Notes: generated by a model from the sequence alone, not told the origin. DNA of 64,000 nt from Streptomyces sp. NRRL F-6676 (GCF_000725625.1 NZ_JOHS01000021.1:1-64000); one strand, 5' to 3'. Numbered from the stretch's first letter, positions 8,463 through 18,658 are shown. Numbers and translations: made by a program.

Positions 8463-9143
8463 CTACTGCGCCGACGCGCTCGACGACGCTGAAGAAGATG
8501 CCGAAGAGGACGCCGAGGACGAGTTCTTCGGCGTCTTCGGCGTCTTAGGCGTCGACCCCGACGCCCCCTCCGCCGAAGAGGACGCGGAGGACGACGCCGA
8601 CGCTGACGACGTCCCACTCGGCGTCGCGGGAATGTCGCTCGGCCCCCACTTGCTGAAGTAGCTCTCCGCCGGCACGACGAACGCCTTCAGGCTCACGTCA
8701 CCCGTCTCGCTGAACGAGAACGTCACCTTCTGCGCGTCCCCGTCCCGCACGGCCTCGCGCCCACTGCTGAGCACCGCCGCGGCGTTCCCCTCGCCCCCGA
8801 GAACCACCGACCCGTGCGCCGGAACGGTGATCTTGCCCTTGCCCTTGGCGGGCGAGAGCTCGGCGGACGGCCCGCCGTCGATCGAGATGGAGTCCAGCGT
8901 CTGGGCGCTGCCGGCCGTGTTGAAAACGGTCGCGGAGACCACGGCCGGACCGGTGGCCTTCGGGTCGGGCTGAGTGATGACCAGCGCGTTCTGCACCTTG
9001 ATGGAACCGACGGTGGTCGCCGCGTTGTCCGGCTTGACCTCGAGCGTCTGGGCGTCGTTGCCGGCACCGCACGCGGCGAGTGAGGCGAGCGAGAACGCGA
9101 TGGCGGCGGCGGCGAGAGAGCCGCGTCGAAGGCTGCTGCTCAC
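8463..9143 (-). CDS. Secreted lipoprotein, copper-chaperone-like (DUF461-type)
   Basis: 226 residues with a lipoprotein signal peptide: basic MSSSLRR, a hydrophobic core, and lipobox LASLAACG with the cysteine near residue 25. The mature part contains VSATVFNTAGSAQTLDSI and ITVPAHGSVVLGG, the beta-sandwich pattern of the PCuAC/DUF461 family, though the metal-binding Met/His motif is not obvious. The last ~55 residues are a Ser/Ala-rich tail with SSASSSASS and a TPKTPKTPK run, which may span the cell wall. In Streptomyces a protein of this family usually follows phoP, as here. Exact role unknown. Confidence 0.85.
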   Translation of the reverse strand: MSSSLRRGSLAAAAIAFSLASLAACGAGNDAQTLEVKPDNAATTVGSIKVQNALVITQPDPKATGPAVVSATVFNTAGSAQTLDSISIDGGPSAELSPAKGKGKITVPAHGSVVLGGEGNAAAVLSSGREAVRDGDAQKVTFSFSETGDVSLKAFVVPAESYFSKWGPSDIPATPSGTSSASASSSASSSAEGASGSTPKTPKTPKNSSSASSSASSSASSSASAQ

Positions 9144-9904
9144 GGCGGCGGCAACTCCTTGAACGTGGGCGGAACGGACGGCTGCCTGAATAAAGCCGCC
9201 CTAAGCATCTGTCAGCGGCCTTAGGTTACCGAGCGCCTCCCGAGGGGTCGCACCCGACCCGCCCCTGCGCACCCGACACCGCCCGGGAAGCCCTGCGGCA
9301 CGCCACGGCGGCACGGCGCCACGGCCGCCGCCCCGCAGCCGTTCCCGGGTGCGCCCGGCGTCGTACGGGAGCCGCCCCGGCGTCGTGTCGGAGCCACGCC
9401 GACACCGCGCCCGTCGCGCATTCACAAAAGTCCCGAGAACCACTCCCGCCCCACTTAACCGGCGCTATGCACCACGCCATTTCCGTAACACGGCCGGCGG
9501 AAGCCGCCGTACTCCGTGCTGTACTCCGTGCCGTACTCCATGAGTGCGACTTGAGCGCGACTTGATCGCCCCGTGATCACCCGTTCGGTCTGTCTTGATC
9601 AATTCCGGATTCGTCTCGTATCCGGCTCCGCATCACCGAACGGAGTAGCGAATGTCGATCACCTGGAGACGGACATTTGCGGACGTTTCCCTGCTGGTCA
9701 CCGGCTTCCAGGGGGTGTGACGCGCGTGTTTCGCCCTGCCCGCACAGCCGCTCCGACCTGCGAATACCTCGTACCGCTCGACCCCCGCAGCACGTTCCTG
9801 TTGCGCTTGTCAAGCCCCGAGATATGCCCTGACCTGCGAAAACGCCATTCAGAAGACGTCGTTTCCGTGTTACCCTGGATAGCCACGGAAGGGGTACCTG
9901 TCAC
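9144..9904. promoter_or_regulatory. 760-bp divergent intergenic region upstream of carD
   Basis: No coding frame is convincing. It must hold the promoters of the leftward lipoprotein gene and of carD. A TACCCT hexamer at 9871-9876, about 28 bases before the carD ATG, resembles a -10 element, and GGAAGGGG at 9887-9894 is the ribosome site. The rest is unremarkable. Confidence 0.5.
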
Positions 9905-10387
9905 ATGACGTTCAAGGTTGGCGACACCGTGGTCTATCCCCATCACGGGGCCGCGCTGATCGAGGCTATCGAAACTCGCCAGATCAAAGGCGTGGACAAG
10001 ACCTACTTGGTGCTCAAGGTCGCCCAGGGCGACCTGACGGTGCGTGTGCCAGCGGACAATGCGGAGTTCGTCGGCGTGCGTGATGTGGTCGGTCAGGACG
10101 GACTGGACCGGGTCTTCGAGGTGCTGCGCGCGCCGTACGCCGAGGAGCCCACTAACTGGTCGCGTCGTTACAAGGCAAATCTGGAGAAGCTCGCCTCCGG
10201 CGATGTCATCAAGGTCGCCGAAGTGGTGCGCGACCTGTGGCGCCGCGAGCGTGAGCGCGGACTCTCCGCAGGTGAGAAGCGCATGCTCGCCAAGGCCCGG
10301 CAGATCCTGGTCAGTGAGCTCGCCCTCGCGGAGAACACCAACGAGGACAAGGCCGAAGCCCTGCTCGACGAGGTCCTCGCGTCCTGA
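9905..10387 (+). CDS. carD: CarD/CdnL-type RNA polymerase-binding regulator
   Basis: A 160-residue global transcription factor that stabilises open promoter complexes, notably at rRNA promoters. The N-terminal Tudor-like RNAP-interacting domain begins [19 protein letters not shown]. The C-terminal helical DNA-binding domain holds the conserved tryptophan in [13 protein letters not shown] that wedges the upstream edge of the bubble. Length and sequence are typical for Streptomyces CdnL. The gene is preceded by a clear ribosome site and lies upstream of ispD with a 467-bp gap, so co-transcription is uncertain. Confidence 0.95.
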   Translation: MTFKVGDTVVYPHHGAALIEAIETRQIKGVDKTYLVLKVAQGDLTVRVPADNAEFVGVRDVVGQDGLDRVFEVLRAPYAEEPTNWSRRYKANLEKLASGDVIKVAEVVRDLWRRERERGLSAGEKRMLAKARQILVSELALAENTNEDKAEALLDEVLAS

Positions 10388-10854
10388 CGACGCCCGGTCC
10401 TCGCGTCCCGACGCCCGCCGCGTCCTGACGCAACAACGCACACCCGTGCCGCCACCGAGGCGGGACGAACGGCCCGGCGGACCGTACATGTGAGATGCCG
10501 CGGTGCCCGATGACGCAACAGCTGTCGCCGGGCGCTGCGGCATGTGCGTATCCGGGCCCACCGCGCCTGCCTGCCCTGTTGTCCGCCTCGCTGCCCTGTG
10601 CGTACCCGTGCGGCGCGTACTCATGCGCAGGTGTTCGCATGTCCTGCGCAGTCGTCCGACGCCGGCGTCCTACGCCGTCGGGGGTGGTCCCGGACCCCGG
10701 TGCTTCGGGAGAGGTGCTTCGCCCCCGATACTGAGCGTGCCGGGCGGGCAGCCCGCTCGACCGGATGTCACGGAAGGGTCCGGTCGAGGCGCGCACCCGG
10801 CACTCCCCAGGGCCATACCCACCCCGGCGGAGCACACAAACCTGACAGGAACCG
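10388..10854. other. Intergenic, nothing recognised
   Basis: This 467-bp gap between carD and ispD has the composition of the genome but no frame with a start, ribosome site and codon bias together. It presumably carries the ispD-ispF promoter. Confidence 0.5.
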
Positions 10855-11712
10855 ATGTCCGACGATCCGCGCCCCTCGCCCTCAGGCGCCGCCCCGCACG
10901 CGCCCGAACCCGCCTCGCAGACGGCCGATTCCGCCGATGCGCGAAGGCCCGATCCCGCCGCTCCGCAGACGCCGGGCTCCGGCCGGCCCGCGCCCCGCGT
11001 GGCCGCGGTGATCCCGGCCGCCGGGCGCGGCGTACGGCTCGGCCCGGGCGCCCCCAAGGCGCTTCGCGCGCTGAGCGGCACGCCCATGCTCATCCACGCC
11101 GTACGGGCGATGGCGGCCTCCCGCGCCGTCCAGCTCGTCGTCGTGGTCGCCCCGCCCGACGGGGCCCCCGAGGTCAGGGCGCTGCTGGACGCGCACGCCC
11201 TGCCCGAGCGCACGGACTTCGTCGTCGTCCCCGGCGGGGAGAGCCGGCAGGAGTCGGTCCGGCGCGGTCTGGCCGCGCTGCCGCCCGGGCACGACATCGT
11301 CCTGGTGCACGACGCGGCCCGGCCGCTGGTGCCCGTGGACACGGTCGACGCCGTGATCGAGGCCGTACGGGACGGCGCCCCCGCCGTCGTACCGGCGCTG
11401 CCGCTCGCCGACACGGTCAAGCAGGTGGAGCCGGCGAGCGTGCCGGGGGCGCCCGAGCCCGTCGTCGCCACGCCCGAGCGGGCACGGCTGCGTGCCGTGC
11501 AGACGCCGCAGGGGTTCGACCGGGCGACGCTGGTGCGGGCGCACGAGACGGTGACCGGTGAGGTCACCGACGACGCGAGCATGGTCGAACGGCTCGGGCT
11601 CACGGTCGTGGTGGTGCCCGGGCACGAGGAGGCGTTCAAGGTGACACGGCCGCTGGACCTCGTCCTCGCGGAGGCGGTCCTCGCCCGGAGGAGGCTCAAC
11701 GATGGGTTCTGA
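10855..11712 (+). CDS. ispD: 2-C-methyl-D-erythritol 4-phosphate cytidylyltransferase
   Basis: Joins CTP and MEP to make CDP-ME, the third step of the non-mevalonate isoprenoid pathway. 285 residues. After a disordered 40-residue Pro/Ala N-terminus, the nucleotide-binding loop [19 protein letters not shown] appears near residue 45. Later motifs are [24 protein letters not shown] and [11 protein letters not shown]. The gene overlaps ispF by 11 bases, so the two consecutive-pathway enzymes are coupled. The N-terminal extension is longer than in E. coli, but extensions are common in Streptomyces. Confidence 0.95.
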   Translation: MSDDPRPSPSGAAPHAPEPASQTADSADARRPDPAAPQTPGSGRPAPRVAAVIPAAGRGVRLGPGAPKALRALSGTPMLIHAVRAMAASRAVQLVVVVAPPDGAPEVRALLDAHALPERTDFVVVPGGESRQESVRRGLAALPPGHDIVLVHDAARPLVPVDTVDAVIEAVRDGAPAVVPALPLADTVKQVEPASVPGAPEPVVATPERARLRAVQTPQGFDRATLVRAHETVTGEVTDDASMVERLGLTVVVVPGHEEAFKVTRPLDLVLAEAVLARRRLNDGF

Positions 11713-12283
11713 GACGGCTGCGACGGGAGGAGCGCAGGGCGTGCCGGGCGCACAGGGTGTGCAGGGTGTGCCGGATGCGCAGGGTTCGCAGGGCGTGCCG
11801 GGTGTCGTGCTGCCGCAGGTCGGGATCGGGACCGACATCCACGCCTTCGAGGAGGGGCGCGAGCTGTGGTGCGCCGGGCTGAAGTGGGAGGGGGCCGGGC
11901 CGGGGCTGGCCGGGCACTCCGACGCGGACGTCGTCGCGCACGCGGCGTGCAACGCGCTGTTCTCGGCGGCGGGGCTCGGTGACCTCGGGCAGCACTTCGG
12001 GACGGGGCGGCCCGAGTGGGCCGGGGCGTCCGGGGTGACGCTGCTGGCGGAGGCGGCGCGCATCGTGCGGGCGGCGGGGTTCGTGATCGGGAACGTGGCG
12101 GTGCAGGTCGTGGGGGAGCGGCCGAAGGTGGGGAAGCGGCGGGAGGAGGCCCAGCGGGTGCTGGGTGAGGTGGTGGGGGCGCCGGTGAGTGTGTCCGGGG
12201 CGACGACGGACGGGCTCGGGTTTCCCGGGCGGGGGGAGGGGCTGATGGCGGTGGCCACGGCGTTGGTGGCGCGGGTGGGATGA
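11702..12283 (+). CDS. ispF: 2-C-methyl-D-erythritol 2,4-cyclodiphosphate synthase
   Basis: Cyclises CDP-ME 2-phosphate to MEcPP, two steps after IspD. The enzyme core starts at about residue 39 ([12 protein letters not shown]) with the metal ligands Asp and His, and the third ligand in [24 protein letters not shown] closes the fold. The first ~36 residues are odd: a Q-G-V-P-G/A-Q-G repeat coming from a short DNA repeat of the CAGGGTGTGCCGG type, not seen in usual IspF. A start inside the repeat is possible, but the ATG at 11702 overlaps ispD in the classic coupled arrangement. Confidence 0.93.
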   Translation: MGSETAATGGAQGVPGAQGVQGVPDAQGSQGVPGVVLPQVGIGTDIHAFEEGRELWCAGLKWEGAGPGLAGHSDADVVAHAACNALFSAAGLGDLGQHFGTGRPEWAGASGVTLLAEAARIVRAAGFVIGNVAVQVVGERPKVGKRREEAQRVLGEVVGAPVSVSGATTDGLGFPGRGEGLMAVATALVARVG

Positions 12284-12720
12284 GCGGGGGGTGTCTTTCG
12301 CCCCCGCCGCCCCTACCCGTCCCATCCCTTCAAGGGGCTCCGCCCCTTGGATCCCGGGGGGAGCTCGGGTGGGTGGGGTTGGGTGGCTAGTGCGGGTGGG
12401 TGGGGGCTGGTCGCGCAGTTCCCCGCGCCCCTTACGGGGCACGGTGAGTGCTCGCGCCCCTCGCGGCGGAGCCGCGCAAAAGACACAGCCCCGCGCCCCT
12501 TACGGGGCACGGTGAGTGCTCGCGCCCCTCGCGGCGGAGCCGCGCAAAAGACACAGCCCCGCGCCCCTAACGCGGCACGGTGGCTTCTCGCGCCCCCGCG
12601 GCGGAGCCGCGCAGCAGACACAGCTCCGCGCCCCTTGCTCGGGGCGTCCTCGGTCACGAAAACGCACAGCTTGGGCGGAACGGTCCTGAGGCACTGGCCT
12701 GGGGCCACTACCCTGGTGGG
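12284..12720. other. Repeat-rich intergenic region before cysS
   Basis: Contains a CTTCAAGGGGCTCCGCCCC motif (also found near 54170), one copy of the dispersed GCGCAGTTCCCCGCGCCCC motif, and then the 68-bp tandem array described separately. The last 70 bases should hold the cysS promoter. A TACCCT hexamer lies about nine bases before the GTG start, which hints at a leaderless transcript. Confidence 0.6.
12421..12648. repeat. 68-bp tandem repeat, about 3.3 copies
   Basis: Copies begin at 12421, 12489, 12557 and 12624. The first two are nearly identical, the third diverges, and the fourth is partial. Each unit contains the hairpin-forming GCCCCTTACGGGGC and a GCGGCGGAGCCGCGC palindrome-like block, so the array can fold into a string of stem-loops. 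Confidence 0.92.
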
Positions 12721-14121
12721 GTGACCATTCGTCTGTACGACACCAGCGCCCGGCAGATCCGTGACTTCGTCCCGCTCACACCGGGTTGTGTCTCGATCTA
12801 CCTGTGCGGTGCCACCGTGCAGGCCGCCCCGCACATCGGGCACATCCGCTCCGGGCTCAACTTCGACATCCTGCGCCGGTGGTTCGCGTACCGCGGGTAC
12901 GACGTGACGTTCATCCGCAACGTCACGGACATCGACGACAAGATCATCGCCAAGTCCGCCGACCAGGGCCGCCCCTGGTGGGCCATCGGCTACGAGAACG
13001 AGCGCGCCTTCAACGACGGCTACGCCGCCCTCGGCTGCCTGCCGCCCACGTACGAGCCGCGCGCGACCGGCCACGTCACCGAGATGGTCGAGATGATGCG
13101 CACGCTCATCGAGCGCGGGCACGCCTACGAGGCCGACGGCAACGTCTACTTCGACGTCCGCTCCTTCCCCGGCTATCTCCAGCTGTCCAACCAGGAGCTG
13201 GACAACCTCCAGCAGCCCTCGGGCAGCGGCGAGACCGGCAAGCGGGACCCGCGCGACTTCGCGATGTGGAAGGCGGCCAAGCCCGGCGAGCCGACGTGGG
13301 AGACGCCGTGGGGCCACGGCCGCCCCGGCTGGCACCTGGAGTGCTCGGCGATGGCGCACAAGTACCTCGGCTCCGCGTTCGACATCCACGGCGGCGGCCT
13401 CGACCTGATCTTCCCGCACCACGAGAACGAGATCGCCCAGGCCAAGGCATACGGCGACGAGTTCGCCCGGTACTGGCTGCACAACGCCTGGGTGACGATG
13501 AGCGGCGAGAAGATGTCCAAGTCGCTCGGCAACTCGGTGCTCGTCGCCGAGATGGTCAAGCGCTGGCGTCCGATCGTGCTCCGCTACTACCTCGGCACCC
13601 CGCACTACCGTTCGATGATCGAGTACAGCGAGGAGTCGCTGCGCGAGGCCGAGTCGGCGTTCGCGCGGATCGAGGGCTTCGCGCAGCGCGTGGTGGAGCT
13701 GGCGGGGGGCGTCGTCGAGCCGTCCGCCGAGGTGCCGCCGGCGTTCGCCGAGGCGATGGACGACGACCTGGGCGTCCCGCAGGCGCTCGCCGTCGTGCAC
13801 ACCACGGTCCGCCAGGGCAACAGCGCGCTGGCCGCCGACGACAAGGAGGCCGCCGTCGCCCGCCTCGCCGAGGTGCGCGCCATGCTCGGCGTGCTCGGCC
13901 TCGACCCGCTGGACGAGCAGTGGGCCGGTGCGGGCGGTGAGGGCGACGACCTGCACGGCGTCGTCGACACCCTCGTCCGTATGGTCCTCGACCAGCGCGA
14001 GGCGGCCCGCGCCCGCAAGGACTGGGGCACGGCGGACGCCCTCCGCGACCAGCTGGGCCAGTCCGGACTGGTCGTCGAGGACGGCCCGCAGGGACCGCGC
14101 TGGACCCTCGGCCCGCGCTAG
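12721..14121 (+). CDS. cysS: Cysteinyl-tRNA synthetase
   Basis: Charges tRNA-Cys in the cytoplasm, 466 residues. The class I HIGH motif is PHIGHIRSG near residue 37 and the KMSKS loop is [10 protein letters not shown] near residue 265. Zinc ligands are in [16 protein letters not shown] and [10 protein letters not shown], as in other CysRS. The usual CGPTVY is CGATVQ here, a variation I believe is normal in actinobacteria. The start is the GTG at 12721 (reads [12 protein letters not shown]), since the longer frame upstream runs through the repeat array. It is not the mycothiol ligase MshC, which has different motifs. Confidence 0.95.
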   Translation: MTIRLYDTSARQIRDFVPLTPGCVSIYLCGATVQAAPHIGHIRSGLNFDILRRWFAYRGYDVTFIRNVTDIDDKIIAKSADQGRPWWAIGYENERAFNDGYAALGCLPPTYEPRATGHVTEMVEMMRTLIERGHAYEADGNVYFDVRSFPGYLQLSNQELDNLQQPSGSGETGKRDPRDFAMWKAAKPGEPTWETPWGHGRPGWHLECSAMAHKYLGSAFDIHGGGLDLIFPHHENEIAQAKAYGDEFARYWLHNAWVTMSGEKMSKSLGNSVLVAEMVKRWRPIVLRYYLGTPHYRSMIEYSEESLREAESAFARIEGFAQRVVELAGGVVEPSAEVPPAFAEAMDDDLGVPQALAVVHTTVRQGNSALAADDKEAAVARLAEVRAMLGVLGLDPLDEQWAGAGGEGDDLHGVVDTLVRMVLDQREAARARKDWGTADALRDQLGQSGLVVEDGPQGPRWTLGPR

Positions 14122-14294
14122 GAGCGCGGCGTCGGCGTGAGCCTCCGGGCGTGCGCCGGCGCACGCGGGGGGCTGTCCGCCTTCCGCAAGATCGATTGTG
14201 CCGTCCGGGCCTCCGGGCGGCACACTGCACAGACGTACGAACTTCAAGAAGCACTCCCTCCTCACTCACCCACTCACGAACAGACAGGCAGGTC

Positions 14295-15236
14295 ATGGCA
14301 GCCAACAACCGCCGCATGTCCGGCAAGAAGGGCGCGCAGGTCGGCAGTGGCGGCCAGCGGCGCAAGGGCCTGGAGGGCAAGGGTCCGACCCCGCCCGCCG
14401 AGATGCGCAAGGGCCACAAGAAGAACCGCGTCGCCACCGCCAAGGCGAGGCAGACCACGCGCCGCCCGGCGCCCCGGGGCCGCGGCGGCAAGTCCGCCTC
14501 CGAGCTGGTCGTCGGCCGCAACCCGGTCGTCGAGGCGCTGCGCGAGGGCGTGCCCGCCAACACGCTGTACGTGCAGCAGTTCATCGACAACGACGAGCGG
14601 GTGCGCGAGGCGCTCCAGCTCGCGGCCGAGCGCGGCGGCATCAACCTCATGGAGGCGCCCCGCCCCGAGCTCGACCGGATGACGAACGGGCTCAACCACC
14701 AGGGCCTCGTCCTCCAGGTGCCGCCCTACGAGTACGCGCACCCCGAGGACCTCGTCGGGGCCGCCCACGACGCGGGCGAGGACCCGCTGATCGTGGCGCT
14801 CGACGGCGTCACCGACCCGCGCAACCTGGGCGCCGTGGTCCGCTCCGTCTCCGCCTTCGGCGGGCACGGCGTGGTCGTGCCCGAGCGGCGCGCGGCGGGC
14901 ATGACGGCGGGCGCCTGGAAGACGTCCGCCGGTACGGCCGCCCGTACGCCGGTCGCGCGCGCCACCAACCTGACGCGCGCCCTGGAGACGTACAAGAAGG
15001 CCGGGATCACGGTCGTGGGGCTGGCCGCCGACGGGGAGGCCACGCTGGGCGACCTGGCGGTGCTCGACGGGCCGGTGGTCATCGTCGTCGGCAGCGAGGG
15101 CAAGGGCCTGTCGCGGCTGGTCGGCGAGACCTGTGACGTGCGGGTGCGCATCCCGATGCCGGGCGGCGCGGAATCCCTCAACGCCGGTGTCGCGGCGGGG
15201 ATCGTGCTGTACGAGACGGCGCGCCGCCGGGCCTGA
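14295..15236 (+). CDS. rlmB: 23S rRNA 2'-O-methyltransferase, RlmB/TrmH (SpoU) family
   Basis: Probably methylates the ribose of a 23S rRNA guanosine. 313 residues. A long basic N-terminus rich in Lys/Arg (residues 1-70) precedes the substrate-binding domain ([14 protein letters not shown]). The SPOUT catalytic domain carries the three family motifs: [30 protein letters not shown], and [18 protein letters not shown], which forms the trefoil knot. The ATG at 14295 follows AGGCAGGTC. It lies downstream of cysS, the usual actinobacterial neighbour, about 170 bp away. Confidence 0.94.
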   Translation: MAANNRRMSGKKGAQVGSGGQRRKGLEGKGPTPPAEMRKGHKKNRVATAKARQTTRRPAPRGRGGKSASELVVGRNPVVEALREGVPANTLYVQQFIDNDERVREALQLAAERGGINLMEAPRPELDRMTNGLNHQGLVLQVPPYEYAHPEDLVGAAHDAGEDPLIVALDGVTDPRNLGAVVRSVSAFGGHGVVVPERRAAGMTAGAWKTSAGTAARTPVARATNLTRALETYKKAGITVVGLAADGEATLGDLAVLDGPVVIVVGSEGKGLSRLVGETCDVRVRIPMPGGAESLNAGVAAGIVLYETARRRA

Positions 15237-15363
15237 GCGCCCCCGAATGCCCGTTCGCCCCGTCGCCTGATCGGGGCGAAGCGGGCAGGGCCGCCCACCT
15301 TGACGCGGTCCGGACAGATCGACGGGGTCAAAGCAGTGTCCTAACGACACGTCACTCGGTTAG

Positions 15364-17130
15364 ATGAGTGTGGACACCAGAACACCCCGCACACCCTCGG
15401 GGGACCGAGCGCCGGGCTTCGGGACGCCGGCCCCGGACGACACTCCCGCGCTGAGCATGGTGAAGGTGCCGAGCGATCCGGCGCAGGTCATCGTCAACCA
15501 TGCGAGCTTCCGCGTGGAACTGGGCGCGTCGACCCGCCGCGCCCGTTCGACCGCCGTCGCACGGCACTTGAGCGCCACGCAGGGCACCGCGCGCCCCGCG
15601 GGCCGGCCCGGCGAGGCCCGGCGCCGCCCCGTCGTCTGGAGCGGCCGCTCCGCCCCCGACGACACGGGCGCCCACCGGCTGCTCCAGGCCGTGCGGGCGG
15701 GCGGCGTGCGCCACGGCGAGGAACCGGCGGGCGACACCGGGGCGACGCAGGTCATCCCCCGCGTCGACGGCTTCTCCGGGGACGGCGGCTACGACGACGA
15801 CATGGGCGACGCGACCGTGCGCACCCCGGTCGTGGGCGGCCCGCGCACCCCCGACTCCGCCGCCGGAACCCGCCTGCTGCCCCAGATGCGCCGCATGGGC
15901 AGCGCCTACGACGAAGAGACGTACGGCGAAGAGACCTACGGCGAACAGAAGTACGACGAGCAGGCGTACGGCACGGCCGGGTACGGCGACGCGGGCCAGG
16001 ACGGCCACGACGGTTACGGCGACGGCGGGTTCGCGGACGACGAGACCGCCGAGGGCGCCGACGGCACCGGACGGCACGCCGGCACCACGCAGGCCGACGT
16101 GCGCCACGCCTACTACCCCGGCCGCCGCATGAACCTCGGCGTGGTGCTGCTGCCGCTGCGGGTCTTCCTCGGCTTCATCTCCATCTACGCCGGCATGGGC
16201 AAGCTGTGCGACCCCGTCTACTTCGACGGCGGCGAGCGCGGCTCCATGGTCAAGTGGCTCAACTCCCTGCACCCCTGGGAGGCGGCCGAACCGCTGCGGC
16301 AGTTCGCGCTGGAGCACCCGGTCGGCGCCGGGCTCGTCATCGCCTTCCTCCAGGTGCTCGTCGGGGTCCTGACCGTGCTGGGGCTGTGGCAGCGGGTCGC
16401 GGCCGTCGTCGGCGCCGGGCTCTCGGCGGCGCTCATCGTCACCGTCAGCTGGAAGACCGTCCCGGTCTACGACGCGCCCGACATCATCTGCCTCGCCGCC
16501 TGGTCCCCGCTGATCATCGCCGGGGCGCCCGTCTACTCGGTCGACGGCCGGCTCGCCGCCGGGGCCTGGCGCCGGCTCGGCCCGCGCTCCGACATCTGGG
16601 ACCTGCGGCGGTACGTCCTGCGCCGGGGCGCCCTGCTCACCACCGTCGTCACCGGGCTGACGCTGCTGATCGGCTCGCTGCTCGGCGGTGCGGTGCGGGA
16701 CGCCGACCGGGTCGTCGTACCGGGGCCCGGCGAGGCGCCGCACAACGAGCAGCCCGGCTCCCCGCTGCCGGAGACGCCGGGCGCGCGGCACCGCAAGGCC
16801 AACCCGTCGGCCTCGGCCGAGGCGCCGTCGCAGGGGGCCACGTCCTCGCCGTCGCGGTCCGCCTCGGCACCGGGCGCGAGCCGGACGACGGGCGCGGTCA
16901 CCGGCGGGCAGCCCAGCCAGACGCAGGGCACGGCCGGGCAGGCGCCGCCGCAGAACCAGACACCGGCCCAGCGGGCGCCGAGCACCAGCGCCGGGCCGTC
17001 CACCGCGGGCGGCGCGGGTGGCGCCGGCGGCACGGCGAGCGGCGGGACCGGCAGCACCGGAGGGTCCGGAGGCAACGGTTCCGGTGGCTCCGGCGGCTCG
17101 GACCGGCTGGTGGGCGGGCTGCTGGGGTAG
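15364..17130 (+). CDS. DoxX-family membrane protein with long disordered ends
   Basis: 588 residues. The first ~250 residues are soluble and low-complexity, with ETYGEETYGEQKYDEQAYG-like acidic/Tyr repeats. A four-helix DoxX core follows (from about residue 255, LPLRVFLGFISIYAGMGKL), plus one more helix near residue 425 (LLTTVVTGLTLLIGSLLGG). The last 140 residues are Ser/Gly/Pro-rich and probably lie outside the membrane. DoxX proteins are quinone- or thiol-linked membrane proteins of poorly known role. The repeat-rich flanks resemble cell-wall-spanning linkers. It ends in a strong terminator and converges with the next gene. Confidence 0.88.
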   Translation: MSVDTRTPRTPSGDRAPGFGTPAPDDTPALSMVKVPSDPAQVIVNHASFRVELGASTRRARSTAVARHLSATQGTARPAGRPGEARRRPVVWSGRSAPDDTGAHRLLQAVRAGGVRHGEEPAGDTGATQVIPRVDGFSGDGGYDDDMGDATVRTPVVGGPRTPDSAAGTRLLPQMRRMGSAYDEETYGEETYGEQKYDEQAYGTAGYGDAGQDGHDGYGDGGFADDETAEGADGTGRHAGTTQADVRHAYYPGRRMNLGVVLLPLRVFLGFISIYAGMGKLCDPVYFDGGERGSMVKWLNSLHPWEAAEPLRQFALEHPVGAGLVIAFLQVLVGVLTVLGLWQRVAAVVGAGLSAALIVTVSWKTVPVYDAPDIICLAAWSPLIIAGAPVYSVDGRLAAGAWRRLGPRSDIWDLRRYVLRRGALLTTVVTGLTLLIGSLLGGAVRDADRVVVPGPGEAPHNEQPGSPLPETPGARHRKANPSASAEAPSQGATSSPSRSASAPGASRTTGAVTGGQPSQTQGTAGQAPPQNQTPAQRAPSTSAGPSTAGGAGGAGGTASGGTGSTGGSGGNGSGGSGGSDRLVGGLLG

Positions 17131-17156
17131 GGCGCGAGTACGCCGTACCTCGGTGA

Positions 17157-17199
17157 ACGGCAGGGGCCCCGCGCGGACTGTGCGCGGGGCCCCTGCCGT
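17157..17199. terminator. 18-bp perfect hairpin between convergent genes
   Basis: ACGGCAGGGGCCCCGCGC pairs exactly with 17182-17199. It stands between the DoxX gene and the leftward nucleotidyltransferase gene and can stop transcription from both sides. Confidence 0.88.
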
Positions 17200-17256
17200 C
17201 GTGTGCCGTCCCGGGGACGGGTTTCCGCGGGGCTTCCGCGGGGCTTCAGCGGGGCT

Positions 17257-17988
17257 TCAGCGGGGGAGCCCCGCCAGTTCCTTCGCGGCCTCGCGGAGGT
17301 CCTTCGCCGTGTCGATGGCGCGCCAGTACGCGCCCTGCGGCAGCGGGAAGCCGGCCAGGCGCCGCTCCCGGGCCAGCCGGGGGAACGTGGTGCGCTCGTG
17401 GTCGCCCCGCTCGGGCAGCAGCGAGGCGAACTCGGGGGAGAAGACGTAGACGCCCGCGTTGACCTCGAAGGGCGAGGGCGGGGACTCGATGAAGTCCGTG
17501 ATGTGGCCGAAGCCGTCCGTCTGCACGGCGCCCCAGGGGATGCGCGGGCGGGCCAGTGCGAGGGTCGCGACGGCGTCCCGCTCGGTGTGGAAGTCCGCCA
17601 TGTCGCGCAGTGGGAAACGGGTCCAGATGTCGCCGTTGGTGGCGTACCAGGGCCGGTCGGGGTGGGGCAGGTGCGCGGCGGCGTACTTCAGGCCGCCGCC
17701 GCGGCCGAGCGGCTCCGTCTCGACGACGGTGGTGACGGAGACGGGCAGGTCGGCGGAGTCCAGCCAGTCCTGCAACACCTCGGCGAGGTGGCCGCAGGAG
17801 ACGACGGCGTCCGTCACGCCCGCCTCGGCGAGCCAGGTGAGCTGGTGGCCGATGATCGGCGTGCCCGTGCCGGGGATCTCGACCATCGGCTTGGGACGGT
17901 CGTCGGTGTACGGGCGCAGCCGGGTGCCTTGGCCTCCGGCCAGGATGACGGCTTGGCGGGGGCGGGAGGCGGTGGTCGGATCGGTCAT
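17257..17988 (-). CDS. Sugar-phosphate nucleotidyltransferase
   Basis: 243 residues, NTP_transferase fold. The nucleotide-binding loop AVILAGGQGTRLRPYTDDRPKPM lies at residues 13-35. Later motifs are VVETEPLGRGGGLKYAA, ATNGDIWTRF (metal aspartate) and VNAGVYVFSPE. It makes an NDP-sugar from a sugar 1-phosphate, and the sugar cannot be identified from sequence. There is no C-terminal beta-helix, so it is a short single-domain member. It is followed by the convergent terminator and preceded by a 200-bp repeat-bearing gap. Confidence 0.9.
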   Translation of the reverse strand: MTDPTTASRPRQAVILAGGQGTRLRPYTDDRPKPMVEIPGTGTPIIGHQLTWLAEAGVTDAVVSCGHLAEVLQDWLDSADLPVSVTTVVETEPLGRGGGLKYAAAHLPHPDRPWYATNGDIWTRFPLRDMADFHTERDAVATLALARPRIPWGAVQTDGFGHITDFIESPPSPFEVNAGVYVFSPEFASLLPERGDHERTTFPRLARERRLAGFPLPQGAYWRAIDTAKDLREAAKELAGLPR

Positions 17989-18112
17989 GCGGATAGGTTA
18001 GGGGGCCTTTTCAGGGCTGCGCCCTGATGGCCCTCGCTTGGTGCCTGGGGTCTCGGGGGTTTTGTGCGTGGGCGGGTGCAGGTGCGTCGTGGCTGGCCGC
18101 GCAGTTCCCTGC

Positions 18113-18180
18113 GCCCCTCACGGGGCGCTGCCCCTCACGGGGCGCTGCCCCTCACGGGGCGCTGCCCCTCACGGGGCGCG
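18113..18180. repeat. Four tandem copies of a 17-bp palindromic unit
   Basis: The unit GCCCCTCACGGGGCGCT is itself a small hairpin (GCCCC/GGGGC). Copies start at 18113, 18130, 18147 and 18164. They follow directly on a GCGCAGTTCCCTGCGCCCC copy of the dispersed intergenic family. Confidence 0.92.
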
Positions 18181-18205
18181 CCCCCTGCGGGGCAGCGCCC
18201 CCCGC

Positions 18206-18658
18206 TCAGCCCAGCGCTGCCACGCCCGTCGCGAAGGACGTGTCGCAGACCGGGCGGGCGTAGGACTGGGCGCGGGTGGGGCCGTAGACACGGACCGCGG
18301 CGCGGCCCAGGGCCCGGGCGATGGACGCGCAGTGCTTCGCCAGGGAGGGGCGCGCGTCGACCGCCTGCTGGAGGTGGGTCAGCGCGACGGCCGGGTCCTT
18401 CTCCTGCATCTCGAGCAGGAGCTTGTCGCGCAGCACGTCCTGCGGGGCGCGGGCCTTGGCGTGACCGGCGGGGCGGGACAGCTCGGCGTCGGACGCGGCC
18501 AGCACCGAGTCGGAGGAACTCCCGGACCAGTTGACCCGGGTGACCGCGAGTGTTCCGGAGAGCACCATGACGACGGGCAGGACGAGGGCGAGGGAACGGC
18601 CGATCCGGCGGGCGGGGCCCGGACCGCGCCGTGTCCGCGAGGTAGTGGAGTGCTTCAC
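18206..18658 (-). CDS. Small secreted or membrane-anchored conserved protein
   Basis: About 150 residues from the GTG at 18658 (VKHSTTSRTRRG); an earlier in-frame start at 18688 is also possible. A basic N-terminus is followed by one hydrophobic helix (LALVLPVVMVLSGTLAV, about residues 23-40), then a soluble helical domain with two cysteines (AKHCASIARALG and YARPVCDTSFATGVAALG). The pattern suggests an exported protein with a disulphide. The S. coelicolor gene at this place, next to msiK, is also an uncharacterised secreted protein as far as I recall. Function unknown. Confidence 0.75.
   Translation of the reverse strand: MKHSTTSRTRRGPGPARRIGRSLALVLPVVMVLSGTLAVTRVNWSGSSSDSVLAASDAELSRPAGHAKARAPQDVLRDKLLLEMQEKDPAVALTHLQQAVDARPSLAKHCASIARALGRAAVRVYGPTRAQSYARPVCDTSFATGVAALG

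Noticed and set aside
15352..16791. Long minus-strand frame opposite the DoxX gene
   Set aside because: Mirror-frame shadow of the DoxX gene, with no family motifs.
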